Part shown: positions 1 through 9,451 of the stretch, piece by piece | Layout: each line of letters opens with the position of its first letter | Position numbering within the stretch: the stretch's first letter is position 1 | Assembly: GCF_002087295.1 (NCBI RefSeq) | Contig: NZ_MWVI01000094.1 | Location: 55,386-119,385, forward strand | From: Vreelandella lionensis | GTDB taxonomy: Bacteria > Pseudomonadota > Gammaproteobacteria > Pseudomonadales > Halomonadaceae | Reading direction: 5' to 3' | DNA: 64,000 bases | The notes under the pieces: model-generated | Seen by the model: the letters and a program-made list of their open reading frames with translations, nothing else | Told to the model about the DNA's origin: nothing | The model's database searches: none | Program-made: the position numbers and the translations under genes

Positions 1-2092
1 ATCGGCTTCGCCTGTGGTGCTGAGTTGCAAGGCATGCTCGGAAAGTCGCCCGGTGAGGTCAAGGGCGACCGACGCTAGCGCTTGCCCACCTGCATTAACG
101 CCTTGCAGATCCAGTTCGATATTGAGATCGGGGTCGTCAAGACCCTCGACATTACCCGACAGAGAGAGCGTAGTTAGCCTATTTTCAGCAAAGCGTAAAC
201 TGCGACCATTCAGCGCTATACTACCACTTCTGGCCGGGAGAAACTGCCTTGGGCTTGAATATCACCGGTTAATGTCCCTGCTAGATCAGGATGTAAGCTT
301 TGGAGCTGATTCAGCGCGATATTGGCCTCAAGAGACATCGCCTCTTGGCTGAGTTGTCCTGATGCCGTTAGACGGTTATCACCTTGGGTAAAGAGCAGCT
401 CTTCAATATCAACTTCCAGTTCGCTGTTAGCCTCAAGAGAAGCTTGGAGCGTGAGTGGGTACTCCTGTAGCTGCCCCTGGATATCTAGCTCCGGCAGGCT
501 AATGTCCCAGCGCTCACCGCGCTGGCGTACGCTGGCGACGATATCACCACTTAGATTGCCAGCTAGCTGCGGAACAAACAGCGATGGATCTACATTATCC
601 AAGCGCACGTTGGTATCGACCTCAATCGCTTCTTCCCAGCTTACCCGGCCCTCGCTGCTAAGCGCGCTATCATTAATAGTAAGGGTGAGAGGTGACCAAT
701 GGAAAGAGGCTAAATCGCCCTCTCCACTCAAACGGATGGCGGTGGCAGGCACTTGTGGGCCTTCGGCATTCGTTTCAAGCGTTACTTGATAGGCCTCCAG
801 GCTGCCGTTGACACCAAGGCTAAGGTTTTCCAGCACGTAGCTCTCAGCTGTAGTGGCAGGTTCTTCCGATGACGCCTCTGGAATCTCGCTGTTGTCAACT
901 AGCGGCCACTGCAAACGGTCGCTCTCTAGTTGCGCTTCAAATGGGAGCGTGGGAGCTAACGCATCTACTTGCGCAGTCAATGACGCATTAACGGGCCCGG
1001 TTGCGTTGAGATTCGCGGTCAGGTCAGCAAGGCTACCAGAAAGATTCAGTGCCACCTGCTCACCGCTAAGTGCTGGGAATAATTCGGGTAGCCATAGTTC
1101 TGCACGAATCGCAGCATCCAGTGGGTAGTCGCCGCTTAGAGTGACATTGGCAGATAAGGTGGCGTCAGCATCAGGTATGGCAAGCTCCAGAGTGCTTAGC
1201 GTTATGTCGCTGCCCTCGGCCCGAGCTTCTACAAGCAGTCGCTCAACCTGATACTCAGCAGCGCCACTTATTGTTACGTCAGTGACTAACAGTGATGCCA
1301 GCTCTACGTTAATCGGCAGCTGAATCTCGGGAAGCGTAAGCCGCTCACGCTCGCTAAGGGCAATAGCCTCATTGTCAGCCGCAGGCTTCGCCGGCTGAGC
1401 TAGCTGAATAGCGCCGTCTATACCGGCGGCGTTGAGCGGTGTATCTATCTTTTGCGTCAACAGACGCCGGGAGATGGCGGCAAGTAGAGAGATAGCTCTT
1501 CCAGTGTGGTGGATGCGATAGTGACTTGCTGCTGCTCGGCGGTTATGGAAGTAGCAAATGCTTCCCAGCCCACTTGTGTACCGTCGGCCAGCGTCAGCTG
1601 TACGTTATTGAGAGCGATATCGCGCAGTTCAATCGGAAACGGCAGATAAATGCTGAACGGTGGACTGCTTTCCTGTGGCGGCTCCTCGGTTACTGAGCTT
1701 TCAGCTAAGCGAATATCTGCACCTTCAACGCGTAGCGTGTCTAGGCATAACTGACCGGATAGCAAGCAATCTTCTGCCCAGGCAAGCTCAAACTCCGCTA
1801 GCGTAATTTGAGTGCCACCAACAGCCATTTGAAAGCCTTGCAGTCGAAAGCTGTCCAGTAGCGCGCCCTCTTGCTGCTCGTAGGTGAAAAAACCACGCTG
1901 TTCACCTAGGGAAAACAGCTGCCCGGTTCCCCAGGGGGAGAGCGCTACCCCGGCAACTAAGGCAATTAACCAAAACAGCCATAACGGCAATACGATGATA
2001 AGGCGTAACAGGCTCCAGAACGCTAACCAAGTACGGCGCTTAGGTGAGAGCATCTGACGGTTTTGGGGCGCTTTTGAATCAACCTTAGCCAA
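1..2092 (-). pseudogene. tamB: TamB translocation/assembly subunit, frameshifted twice and cut by the window edge
   Basis: TamB is an inner-membrane-anchored, periplasm-spanning beta-rich protein that works with TamA in outer-membrane lipid or protein transport. The N-terminal piece (2092 to 1457) has a basic start and one hydrophobic segment (about residues 25-50, LLRLIIVLPLWLFWLIALV). It then enters the repetitive beta-strand pattern typical of the family. Reading continues in another frame from about 1475 (SRRLLTQKIDTPLN) to a stop at 216. It continues again in a third frame from about 228 to base 1 (SGSIALNGRSLRF). Both breaks are explained by loss of one base, near 1475-1480 and near 227-230. 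The C-terminal DUF490 end lies outside the window. The start lies 9 bases after the tamA stop, so the two are co-transcribed. The two breaks are more likely sequence errors than decay, because the reading sense is otherwise preserved. Confidence 0.85.
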
Positions 2093-2101
2093 AGAGCTCT
2101 C

Positions 2102-3952
2102 CTAGAATTCTGGACCAATCGAAAAGTGCACGCGGAAAGCGTCGTCGATATCAAAGGGATGTGCGATGTCGAAACGTATCGGGCCGACGGGAGACACCCA
2201 GCGCACGCCCACGCCCGCGCCTGTTTTAAGGCCAGTCGGGCCCCAATTATCGAACGCATCCCCTGTATCAATAAAGGTGGCGCCCCACCAGTCTCCCGTA
2301 ACACGACGCTGATACTCTAATGTGGAGGTCAGCATTTGTTGGCCGCCACGTAAGCGACCTTCTTCATTACGCGGTGACAAGCTCTCGTAGGAGTAACCGC
2401 GTACGCTGCGATCACCGCCTGCGAAGAAACGCAGCGATGGCGGAAGCTTGTCAAAGTCACCGGTCTCGATAGCGCCAATGCTTAATCGAGCTAAAAAGCG
2501 GTTGTCACTGCCGATGGTGCGAATCCATTCGGTATCGCCGGTTAGCCGGGTGAATTTGGCGTCAGACCCCCAGGCTCTGTCAGAGTACTCAATCGATAAC
2601 TGCTGACGATCGCCCCACAGAGGAAAACGTTGAGGACGAGTGCGGGTTCGCGACCACTGAATCCCTGGATAAAACAGCCAAACCTCATCAGCTTGGCCGC
2701 CCTGGGTAAAGTCTTCATACGTTGTCCGGAAGTAGAGCGTTTGTACCCAACGGTTCTCAAATTCCCAACGCCGAGCCACTTCTACGGTGCCTTCCAAGGA
2801 TTTTGTGTCGCCATCGTCAATATTGCGCACGCCATACTGCAGGCGGTAGTTATCCCGTATCGGGTCCTCTAGCGGAATATTGTATACCCCCGTAAAACGC
2901 TGTTCAGGGGCAGAAAGATAGAGATCATGATCCAGACTGTGACCAAACCGGTTGATCCATGGCTGCTGCCAGCCAAAACGCAGGCGTGGGCCTACATCTG
3001 TGGCATAACCTATACCTACCTCAAACTGGTGGCGATCTGCCGGCTCGACACTGATATCGATGGGCAAGCGGGTATCGTCACGGCTATTAATATTGAGAGC
3101 ACTGGCAAGCGCTGCACTACTTACTCTAGAGCGTTCAGGCTGCGATGCAGTGGCTTCGTTCCACCAGGGCGACCCTCCGCTCGGCGGAGCGATTGTCAAT
3201 TCTTGAGCTGTTTCCAGCCGGGGCCGTACGGAGACAGAACTAAACCATCCTGTTTCAGCTAAACGCTGATTATAGCGGGCCAGGGATTCCGCTAGGTAAG
3301 GCTCACCAGCACGAAACGTCTGCATTTGTCGCAGCCGCTCAGGTTCAATATGGCTGCCCGTAATAAATGTATCGCCAAAGTGATAGCGTGGTCCGCTATC
3401 AAAGGTCATATAGAGGCGAGCGCTTTCCAAGTAAGGGCGCACTTCCATCCGTCGATCTGAAAAGCCCCAGTCGAAGTAGCCCCGCTCAATAGCTAGACCG
3501 GCAAACTGGCTACGTAGGCTGTCCCAGGGGGCATGGCGCAGCGGCTCCCCCTGCTTTAAAGGAAAATCATCAAGCGCGTCTTGGAAAGGGGGGTCATTGT
3601 TCGCATCCCCTGTAATACTGATGTCGAGTACTTCAATCACTACCTGAGACCCTGATTCAATACGCACGGCGATGGGCGACTGATCTAGCTCGACAGTAAT
3701 ATCAGGTTCGTAATAGCCATATACTCGCATGGCTTCTTGCGTGCGCTGGCGTATTTCACCTTCCAAGCGGGCATCGGTGTACTGGTCGGCCTCAATATTT
3801 TCTAAATAGGCCTCAATATTAACTAGCACACGCCCATCAACACCGCTGATGTCTGCTTCAAGGGCCCAAGAGACCGATGAAGCAGACATCAGCGGCAGCA
3901 CCAGTAAATACGCCACTTGTTTGGCCGTAGGCCACCGCCGTTGTCTTCCCAT
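2102..3952 (-). CDS. tamA: TamA outer-membrane Omp85-family protein
   Basis: TamA is an outer-membrane beta-barrel of the Omp85 superfamily that pairs with TamB. The 616-residue length is normal. The N-terminus is a Sec signal peptide (basic start, then LLVLPLMSASSVSWA). Three POTRA-like modules follow to about residue 290, then the barrel. The family L6-loop motif is present as GGDRSVRGYSYESL, with VRGY near residues 517-520. The strand motif FIDTGDAFD lies near residue 560. The protein ends in phenylalanine (FSIGPEF), as expected for recognition by the BAM complex. It lies 66 bases downstream of the coiled-coil gene and 9 bases upstream of tamB, which points to a single transcript. No irregularity was seen. 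Confidence 0.94.
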   Translation of the reverse strand: MGRQRRWPTAKQVAYLLVLPLMSASSVSWALEADISGVDGRVLVNIEAYLENIEADQYTDARLEGEIRQRTQEAMRVYGYYEPDITVELDQSPIAVRIESGSQVVIEVLDISITGDANNDPPFQDALDDFPLKQGEPLRHAPWDSLRSQFAGLAIERGYFDWGFSDRRMEVRPYLESARLYMTFDSGPRYHFGDTFITGSHIEPERLRQMQTFRAGEPYLAESLARYNQRLAETGWFSSVSVRPRLETAQELTIAPPSGGSPWWNEATASQPERSRVSSAALASALNINSRDDTRLPIDISVEPADRHQFEVGIGYATDVGPRLRFGWQQPWINRFGHSLDHDLYLSAPEQRFTGVYNIPLEDPIRDNYRLQYGVRNIDDGDTKSLEGTVEVARRWEFENRWVQTLYFRTTYEDFTQGGQADEVWLFYPGIQWSRTRTRPQRFPLWGDRQQLSIEYSDRAWGSDAKFTRLTGDTEWIRTIGSDNRFLARLSIGAIETGDFDKLPPSLRFFAGGDRSVRGYSYESLSPRNEEGRLRGGQQMLTSTLEYQRRVTGDWWGATFIDTGDAFDNWGPTGLKTGAGVGVRWVSPVGPIRFDIAHPFDIDDAFRVHFSIGPEF

Positions 3953-4018
3953 ACCGTTATATCCCTAACCCTATCACCGGCTTAGTGGCTTGTTTCTTCC
4001 ACATCGTGATGCTGCTAT

Positions 4019-4852
4019 TTAATTGCGCAGCATTTCCATCTGCGCACTAAAGGCTAGCTGCGCCTGCCGGACCTGCCGTAAGTCGCTCTCAAGCGTGTTT
4101 AAGCGCTGGGTCCACTGCGCTTCCAGCGCTGTTAATTCAGCTTGGCTAGCAGGCTCTTCTTGAGTATTGAATTCAGCGACAGTAGAAGAGAGCTGCGTTA
4201 ACTGCTGCTCGACATTTTCCCGCCAGATACTCAACTGCTCTTCAGTAGCGGTTCGGTCGCTGGCTACCTGGCGCTCCATGGTATCGAGCCGCTGGTTGAT
4301 GACCCCCTCTAAATGAGTAACCTCCTCCACTAAATTTTGCCTACCAGAGGTACCCGCTTGCTCTAAGGCATCTAGCGATGTCCGAATAGCGGCTAGCTGG
4401 CTATCACGAAGGGCTGCTTGCTCCTGAAATTGCTCGAATCGTTGTGAAAATGTCTCAAGCGCCTCATTTGATACAAGCTCTTCATTTTCTGTGAGAAGCC
4501 CATAGAGCTCTTCACGCGTATTAGTCAATGCCACAGCCAGCTGCTCCTGCTCTTGGAACAGAGTGGACATCTGAGCTTGTACAAAGGTTATCGCATCTTT
4601 GACCTCTGTGTCATCGGAGTCGAGCCTTGCATGAAGATTAGACACCTCACCACTCACACGATGCACTTCTGCTAGCAACCTCTCTCTTTCGTACCAAACC
4701 CCTGCTGCTGCTGCGCCTAATAGCAACATCAACAGAATCAATACGAGCCAAAGCGGCCATAATCGCGGCCCCCTGCGATGGCGTAAGTGCTGTGCTGTCA
4801 GGCTTTGATCCACGTCGGGAACAATACGCTGAGATGAAGTGGCATCGGACAT
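4019..4852 (-). CDS. Membrane-anchored coiled-coil protein of unknown function
   Basis: This 277-residue protein has a cytoplasmic N-terminal tail of about 30 residues rich in arginine and histidine. One transmembrane helix follows (about 31-52, LWPLWLVLILLMLLLGAAAAG). The rest is a long charged region rich in glutamate, glutamine and leucine with heptad-like spacing, almost certainly coiled coil and periplasmic. No enzymatic motif is visible. Its start lies 9 bases after the stop of the UDP-sugar-dehydrogenase-like gene and its stop lies 66 bases before tamA, so it appears to belong to the same transcript. The architecture resembles HemX-like or envelope scaffold proteins, but I cannot assign a family. 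A structural role linked to the Tam complex is only inference from position. Confidence 0.75.
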   Translation of the reverse strand: MSDATSSQRIVPDVDQSLTAQHLRHRRGPRLWPLWLVLILLMLLLGAAAAGVWYERERLLAEVHRVSGEVSNLHARLDSDDTEVKDAITFVQAQMSTLFQEQEQLAVALTNTREELYGLLTENEELVSNEALETFSQRFEQFQEQAALRDSQLAAIRTSLDALEQAGTSGRQNLVEEVTHLEGVINQRLDTMERQVASDRTATEEQLSIWRENVEQQLTQLSSTVAEFNTQEEPASQAELTALEAQWTQRLNTLESDLRQVRQAQLAFSAQMEMLRN

Positions 4853-4861
4853 ATGTTTTCC

Positions 4862-6154
4862 TTAGAGCGTCGTTGGATCGGCGCGTCGTCCAATTCCCCG
4901 ATAATGTAAGCCGCAGCTGGCTACAAAAGCGGGGTCGTAGATATTGCGTCCATCCAATATTAGCTTTTCGCGTAGCAGTGAGGCTAAGCGGTGCCAGTCA
5001 GGATTCCAGTAGGCTTTCCATTCGGTCACTAGCATCAGGGCGTCTGCACCCTGGCAGGCAAGATAAGGATCATCCGCGAACGTCATTAAATCAGCCCGCT
5101 GCCCAACCGCCGAGTAGAGCGCTGGAATAGGCGCCGGGTCGTGTAGTTTGACCGTGACTCCCTGTGCCAAGAGCGCTTCAAGCAGCGTTAACACCGGTGC
5201 ATGATCAATTCGGGCGGTGCCTGGTTTGAACGCGGCACCCCAGATCGCCACCGTTTTGCCTGCTAAATCTCCCTCAAAAAATCCCCACAACTTTCTGAAC
5301 AGCGTCTCTTTTTTCTGCTCATTGATGTCCATCACCTGCTCAAGCAGCGCCGAGTAGCGACCACTGGATGACTGAACATCGGCTAAGCGCATCAAATCAC
5401 GCGAGAAGTTAGGGCCACCAAAGCCACATCCTGGGTAAAGGTACTCAAACCCTATCCGCGTATCTGCGCCCATACCCTGGCGTACATGCTCAACGTCCAC
5501 TCCTAACGTATCGGCAAGACCTGCAATTTCATTCATATAACTGATACGGGTAGCCAACATACCATTGATGGCCAGCTTGGTCAGTTCAGCGGCACGACAA
5601 GGCATGCATTGAAACACTTCGCTACGACGATTGAAGGCACGCAGTAGCTCTCTTGTCATTTGCTCACCCATGGCGTCATCGCACCCGAGCAGCCAGCGCA
5701 CTGGACGAGTAAAAGAGAGCCAGGCTCGCCCTTCTTCCAGAGTGTCAGGCAGTGCCACACGGCTATGCTGGTGTCCCATTAGCGAATGCAAACGCTCGGT
5801 CTCGCCCACTGGGAATGTTGAATTATTGACCAGCACCGCGCCGCTGTACTCCTGAAACATTGGGTGTTGTAAAAGCGAATTGGCTGACTGACGCTCACTA
5901 GGAGAAAGCGCTAACCAAACAATATCAGGCGTTTCAGAGACGTCAGGAGTAGCAACGATGGTTAAGTTGCCTGCTGCCATGGCTTGCTCAATCTGTGCCA
6001 TCAGCGATGGTTCTCGGCGTAGCCAGTCAGCATTGGCCAGCGTTGGCCACGGAACGCTCTCGTGGAGTAACCAGTCAACGTGATGACCTACCCAAGCAAG
6101 CGCCGCCACCGCAGTTGCGGCGCTTAATTCACTACCATGCAGCAATACACGCAT
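4862..6154 (-). CDS. UDP-glucose/GDP-mannose dehydrogenase-like protein lacking the catalytic cysteine
   Basis: The 430-residue protein has the three-part layout of nucleotide-sugar dehydrogenases. The N-terminal region should be an NAD-binding Rossmann fold, but the usual GxGxxG is replaced by HGSELSA (residues 6-12). The central helical domain is well conserved (AAELTKLAINGMLATRISYMNE). The C-terminal UDP-binding domain contains KTVAIWGAAFKPGTARIDHAP. Enzymes of the family have a nucleophilic Cys in GFGGSCFPKD. Here the matching stretch reads GFGGPNFSRD, with Asn at that position; a Cys occurs four residues before the Pro, in PGCGFGG. This suggests a pseudoenzyme or a binding protein. The start is supported by GGGAGAG seven bases upstream. 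It is the first gene of the run leading to tamAB. Confidence 0.85.
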   Translation of the reverse strand: MRVLLHGSELSAATAVAALAWVGHHVDWLLHESVPWPTLANADWLRREPSLMAQIEQAMAAGNLTIVATPDVSETPDIVWLALSPSERQSANSLLQHPMFQEYSGAVLVNNSTFPVGETERLHSLMGHQHSRVALPDTLEEGRAWLSFTRPVRWLLGCDDAMGEQMTRELLRAFNRRSEVFQCMPCRAAELTKLAINGMLATRISYMNEIAGLADTLGVDVEHVRQGMGADTRIGFEYLYPGCGFGGPNFSRDLMRLADVQSSSGRYSALLEQVMDINEQKKETLFRKLWGFFEGDLAGKTVAIWGAAFKPGTARIDHAPVLTLLEALLAQGVTVKLHDPAPIPALYSAVGQRADLMTFADDPYLACQGADALMLVTEWKAYWNPDWHRLASLLREKLILDGRNIYDPAFVASCGLHYRGIGRRADPTTL

Positions 6155-6359
6155 TCAGATGCTCTCCCTGGCCAATAAGCGCCGATAAAATAAAGTGTTA
6201 GGCGTCATGCTGAGTTCCTTTCCATGCGTTTCGCGTCAGGAGTGGTTAGAATAACCATAATACTCAACGTTTGAGTGGATGCCACCTTGCCGCTAACCAC
6301 CGCGAAATGGCAAACCATATTCATTTCACTCAAGACCAACTGCCGATGGGGGTTACACC

Positions 6360-7103
6360 ATGCCAGTGACACTTCAGGATAGCACCACTCGCCGCTATCA
6401 AGACAACGTCGATGCCGCAGAAGTTGCGAAATTTGAAGCACTTGCCAGTCGCTGGTGGGATCCAGAGAGCGAATTTAAACCGCTTCACGATATTAACCCT
6501 CTGCGCTTGGACTTTATCGATGCTCGGGCTGGGCTGGCTGGTAAGAAAGTGCTGGATGTAGGTTGCGGTGGCGGTATTTTGAGCGAATCGATGGCCCATC
6601 GAGGAGCCAGCGTGACGGGCATTGACCTAGGGGAAGCACCGCTAGGGGTGGCGCGGCTTCACGCTGAAGAGAGTGGCGTTACGGTAGAGTACCGGCATAT
6701 CAGCGTTGAAGGTTTAGCCGCTGAAGAGCCAGGGTACTACGATGTGGTGACCTGCATGGAGATGTTGGAGCATGTCCCCGACCCCGCCTCGGTTATCCGT
6801 GCCTGCAGTGTACTGGTTCGCCCCGGTGGCTATGTGTTTTTCTCAACGCTCAATCGCACGCCGAAGTCTTACGCCTTTGCCATCCTAGGGGCCGAATACG
6901 TGTTGAAGCTGCTGCCCCGTGGTACCCACGACTACGCCAAGTTTATTCGCCCTTCCGAAATGGCGAACTGGGCGCGTGCGGCATCTCTTGAGGTGCGTGA
7001 GCAAACGGGACTTACTTATAACCCTATTACACGGCACTATCGTCTGGTTCCTCATGATGTATCCGTCAATTACATGATGTACTGCCGCAAAGCGAGCGAG
7101 TAA
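6360..7103 (+). CDS. ubiG: UbiG, ubiquinone biosynthesis O-methyltransferase
   Basis: UbiG is an SAM-dependent methyltransferase that performs both O-methylations of ubiquinone synthesis. The 247-residue length fits the family. The conserved N-terminal stretch [19 protein letters not shown] is followed by SAM motif [15 protein letters not shown] (about residues 62-75). Further along are the acidic motif TGIDLGE and the region [14 protein letters not shown]. The C-terminal part contains [13 protein letters not shown], also typical. The stop codon is directly followed by the ATG of the next gene, so the two are translationally coupled. The arrangement ubiG-mupP-yciK is conserved in pseudomonads and relatives (established knowledge), although here yciK faces the other way. 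Confidence 0.96.
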   Translation: MPVTLQDSTTRRYQDNVDAAEVAKFEALASRWWDPESEFKPLHDINPLRLDFIDARAGLAGKKVLDVGCGGGILSESMAHRGASVTGIDLGEAPLGVARLHAEESGVTVEYRHISVEGLAAEEPGYYDVVTCMEMLEHVPDPASVIRACSVLVRPGGYVFFSTLNRTPKSYAFAILGAEYVLKLLPRGTHDYAKFIRPSEMANWARAASLEVREQTGLTYNPITRHYRLVPHDVSVNYMMYCRKASE

Positions 7104-7775
7104 ATGTTGATGCCCTCCCCCCAGGCGATACTGTTTGATTTAGATGGCACATTGGTAGATACCGCCCCCGACTTGGCTGCTGCAACTAACGCGTTAAGAG
7201 CCCATCACGGCTTAGCGGCCCTGCCGTTCCAGGAAATACGTGGGCAAGTGTCTAATGGTGGCAGCGCCCTGGTCACGCTGGCGCTTGGCCTTGAAAGCGG
7301 TAGTGACGAGCATGATGAGGCAAGGCAGTTCTTGCTGGATGCTTACGAGCAAGCGGTGGCGGTCCATAGCAAGCTTTTCGAGCCGTTAAATGAGTGGCTA
7401 ACGCAGTGGCACAGTGAAGAGCGACTTTGGGGAATTGTGACTAATAAACCGCGGCGCTATACCTTGCCGCTTTTGGAAGCGCTGGCGCTAACGCCAGGGG
7501 CGTTGCTCTGCGCTGATGACTTAAGTGTTAAAAAACCTGCGCCTGAGCCGCTTTGGGAAGCAGCAAAACGCCTCGGTGTTTCCCCCGAGGCGTGCTGGTA
7601 TATCGGCGACCATGTTCGCGATATGCAAGCGGCTAAAGCAGCCGGTATGACGGCTGTCGCCGTGGGCTATGGCTATATCAGTGAAGAAGACGACTACCAG
7701 AGCTGGCCTGCCGACCTGTGGTTTACAACGTGTGATGAGCTGGTAGCCGCTCTTCATGACCACCGCACTGATTAG
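7104..7775 (+). CDS. mupP: HAD-family phosphatase, probable N-acetylmuramate 6-phosphate phosphatase MupP
   Basis: This 223-residue protein is a haloacid-dehalogenase-superfamily phosphatase. Motif I with the nucleophilic aspartate is FDLDGTLVDT (about residues 11-20), motif II is VTNKPRR, the conserved lysine lies in SVKKPAPEPL, and motif IV is IGDHVRDMQAAKAAG. Phosphoglycolate phosphatases (Gph) share these motifs. The position immediately after ubiG is that of MupP in Pseudomonas, which dephosphorylates MurNAc-6-P in the cell-wall recycling bypass, so MupP is preferred over Gph. The start may be the ATG at 7104, which abuts the ubiG stop, or the in-frame ATG at 7110. It converges with yciK, ending about 20 bases from it. 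Confidence 0.85.
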   Translation: MLMPSPQAILFDLDGTLVDTAPDLAAATNALRAHHGLAALPFQEIRGQVSNGGSALVTLALGLESGSDEHDEARQFLLDAYEQAVAVHSKLFEPLNEWLTQWHSEERLWGIVTNKPRRYTLPLLEALALTPGALLCADDLSVKKPAPEPLWEAAKRLGVSPEACWYIGDHVRDMQAAKAAGMTAVAVGYGYISEEDDYQSWPADLWFTTCDELVAALHDHRTD

Positions 7776-7795
7776 CCTTCGCCAGTGTGGAAACG

Positions 7796-8557
7796 TTAGA
7801 CGCGTGGCGGCTGGGCATCAAACTTCTGGCCGCTAACGCCTTTACTATCAGGCCCCATCAACCATAGGTAAGTGGGCATAACCTCTTCAGGCGTACGCAG
7901 TGTAAACGGATCTTCACCTGGGTAAGCAGTGCGGCGCATTTGGGTACGCGTAGCGCCTGGATTCAGCGTATTCACCCGAACATTCGTCTGATTCTCTAAT
8001 TCATCAGCCAGCACCTCCATAAATCCTTCTGTGGCGAATTTTGACACAGAATAGGCACCCCAATACGCTCGCCCTTTACGGCCAACGCTGGAGGAAGTGA
8101 AGATAACCGATGCATCATCAGACGCCTGGAGCAATGGCAGCAGCGCTTGAGTCATCCAGATGGGACCATTGATATTGACCTGCATTACCTGATCCCAAAG
8201 TTCGGGATTATACTGCTCGAACGGAGTAATGCGGCCAAGCAGCCCAGCGTTGTGCAATAACCCATCTAGACGGCCAAACTCTTTATCCAGCGTTTCTGCC
8301 ATATCGTGAAAATCTTTGAGTGTCGCCCCTTCAAAATTGAGCGGAAAAATAGCCGGCTGTGGCCCGCCAGCCGCTTCAATTTCGTCATAAACGCGTTCAA
8401 GTTTAGCAATAGTGCGGCCTAGCAATATAACGGTAGCCCCATGACGGGCATAGGTTAATGCCGCCGCGCGGCCAATCCCATCTCCCGCACCGGTTACCAA
8501 CACGACGCGATTTTCTAGCAGATTGGGCGCTGGTTGATAGTCGATTTTGCAGCTCAT
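7796..8557 (-). CDS. yciK: YciK-family short-chain dehydrogenase/reductase
   Basis: This is a 253-residue classical short-chain dehydrogenase. The cofactor-binding motif TGAGDGIG lies near residue 22, the NNAG-type motif is HNAGLLG, and the catalytic Ser with YSVSKFA (YxxxK) lies near residues 147-170. The N-terminal extension (MSCKIDYQPAPNLLENRV) is typical of the YciK group, a conserved reductase usually found near ubiG/mupP whose physiological substrate is not well defined. It is transcribed towards mupP. It starts 33 bases after the cpoB stop and could be read through from the Tol-Pal cluster. No defects were seen. Confidence 0.9.
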   Translation of the reverse strand: MSCKIDYQPAPNLLENRVVLVTGAGDGIGRAAALTYARHGATVILLGRTIAKLERVYDEIEAAGGPQPAIFPLNFEGATLKDFHDMAETLDKEFGRLDGLLHNAGLLGRITPFEQYNPELWDQVMQVNINGPIWMTQALLPLLQASDDASVIFTSSSVGRKGRAYWGAYSVSKFATEGFMEVLADELENQTNVRVNTLNPGATRTQMRRTAYPGEDPFTLRTPEEVMPTYLWLMGPDSKGVSGQKFDAQPPRV

Positions 8558-8590
8558 GAGGTTTCCTTGAAGCTAAAAAAGTAAACGGTA

Positions 8591-9403
8591 TTAACCCGCC
8601 GACTGGCGTAAGAAGTCATTAGCCAACCCAGCGGCACTGCTTTGGGGGTAGTCATCCCGCACTTGTTCCAACAGCTCGCGGCTACGCTCTGCTTCGCCTT
8701 TACGCGCCTTAACCAAGCCGAGTTTGTAGAGTGCATCGGGTACTTTGGTACTACCGTTGTACTGCTCAATAACGCGCGTGAAGGCTTGATCAGCTGCATC
8801 TAACTCACCCTCTGCAGCATAAAGTTCGCCCAGCCAGTAATGGCCGTTCGCCGTCAAGCTACTTTCTGGGTGGTCGGCCACAAAGGACTCAAAGGCCGCA
8901 ATAGCATCTTCAAACTGGCGCGCCTGAACGTGGGCAAATGCAGCTTGATAAGCCGCTTGTGCGTCTTCACTTACATTACGGGCGGAAGGCGCTTGCACAA
9001 CCTGCTCAGCCGCTTCAGGCTCAACTTCAGGAGTCGCCTGCTCTATCTGGCTTGGTGCACTGCTGGTCATCAAGCGGTCTTCGATATCTAAATACTGCTG
9101 CTGTGTTTGATTGCGCAGTTGCTCCAGCTGGTGGCGTAACTCTTCAATTTGACCACGTAACTGCTGAATTTCTTGCTGGTGCCCCTGGACTTGGTTAAAG
9201 AGCACAAGGTTACCGCCTTAAGGCTCTTGTCGCTGAGTTTGCTGATAAAAGCTGTTCGACGAATCTGAAGAGAGGTCTTGAACGAGCGGCTGCTGAGCAA
9301 GAGCGGACACAGGCAGTAGTGATAAGGGCAATACGGACAGCGGGAGCACTAAGGCTCCCGCACCGCACAGCCTCTCAAAATTGCGTTTGAGACTGTGATT
9401 CAT
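8591..9403 (-). pseudogene. cpoB: CpoB (YbgF) Tol-Pal accessory protein, interrupted by an in-frame stop
   Basis: CpoB is a periplasmic TPR protein that coordinates PBP1B with the Tol machinery during constriction. The reading frame begins at 9403 with a strong ribosome site (GGAGC) and a signal peptide (VLPLSVLPLSLLPVSALAQQ). It hits TAA at 9218-9220 and continues in the same frame as GGNLVLFNQVQG, which is the expected continuation of the family. A coiled-coil trimerisation region (about residues 65-105) and three TPR-like repeats (AAYQAAFAHVQARQFEDAI; GHYWLGELYAAEGELDAA; ALYKLGLVKARKGEAERS) follow. The break is a nonsense change, not a frameshift; TCA (Ser) to TAA would explain it. A restart at GTG 9205 would give a protein without a signal peptide. 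It follows pal after a hairpin. Confidence 0.85.
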
Positions 9404-9422
9404 GATAGCTCCGAATGATGCT

Positions 9423-9447
9423 ATTGGCGTGCCGAGGGCACGCCAAT
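9423..9447 (-). terminator. Intergenic hairpin between pal and cpoB
   Basis: A perfect 11-bp stem (ATTGGCGTGCC with its complement) with a 3-base loop sits between the pal stop and the cpoB start. No run of T follows in either direction, so it is more likely an attenuator or mRNA-stabilising structure than a strong terminator. It would allow high pal expression relative to cpoB. Confidence 0.6.
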
Positions 9448-9451
9448 GCTA

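Noticed and set aside
2023..2304. Frames overlapping tamB/tamA ends
   Set aside because: They have no ribosome site and lie in other frames of well-supported genes.
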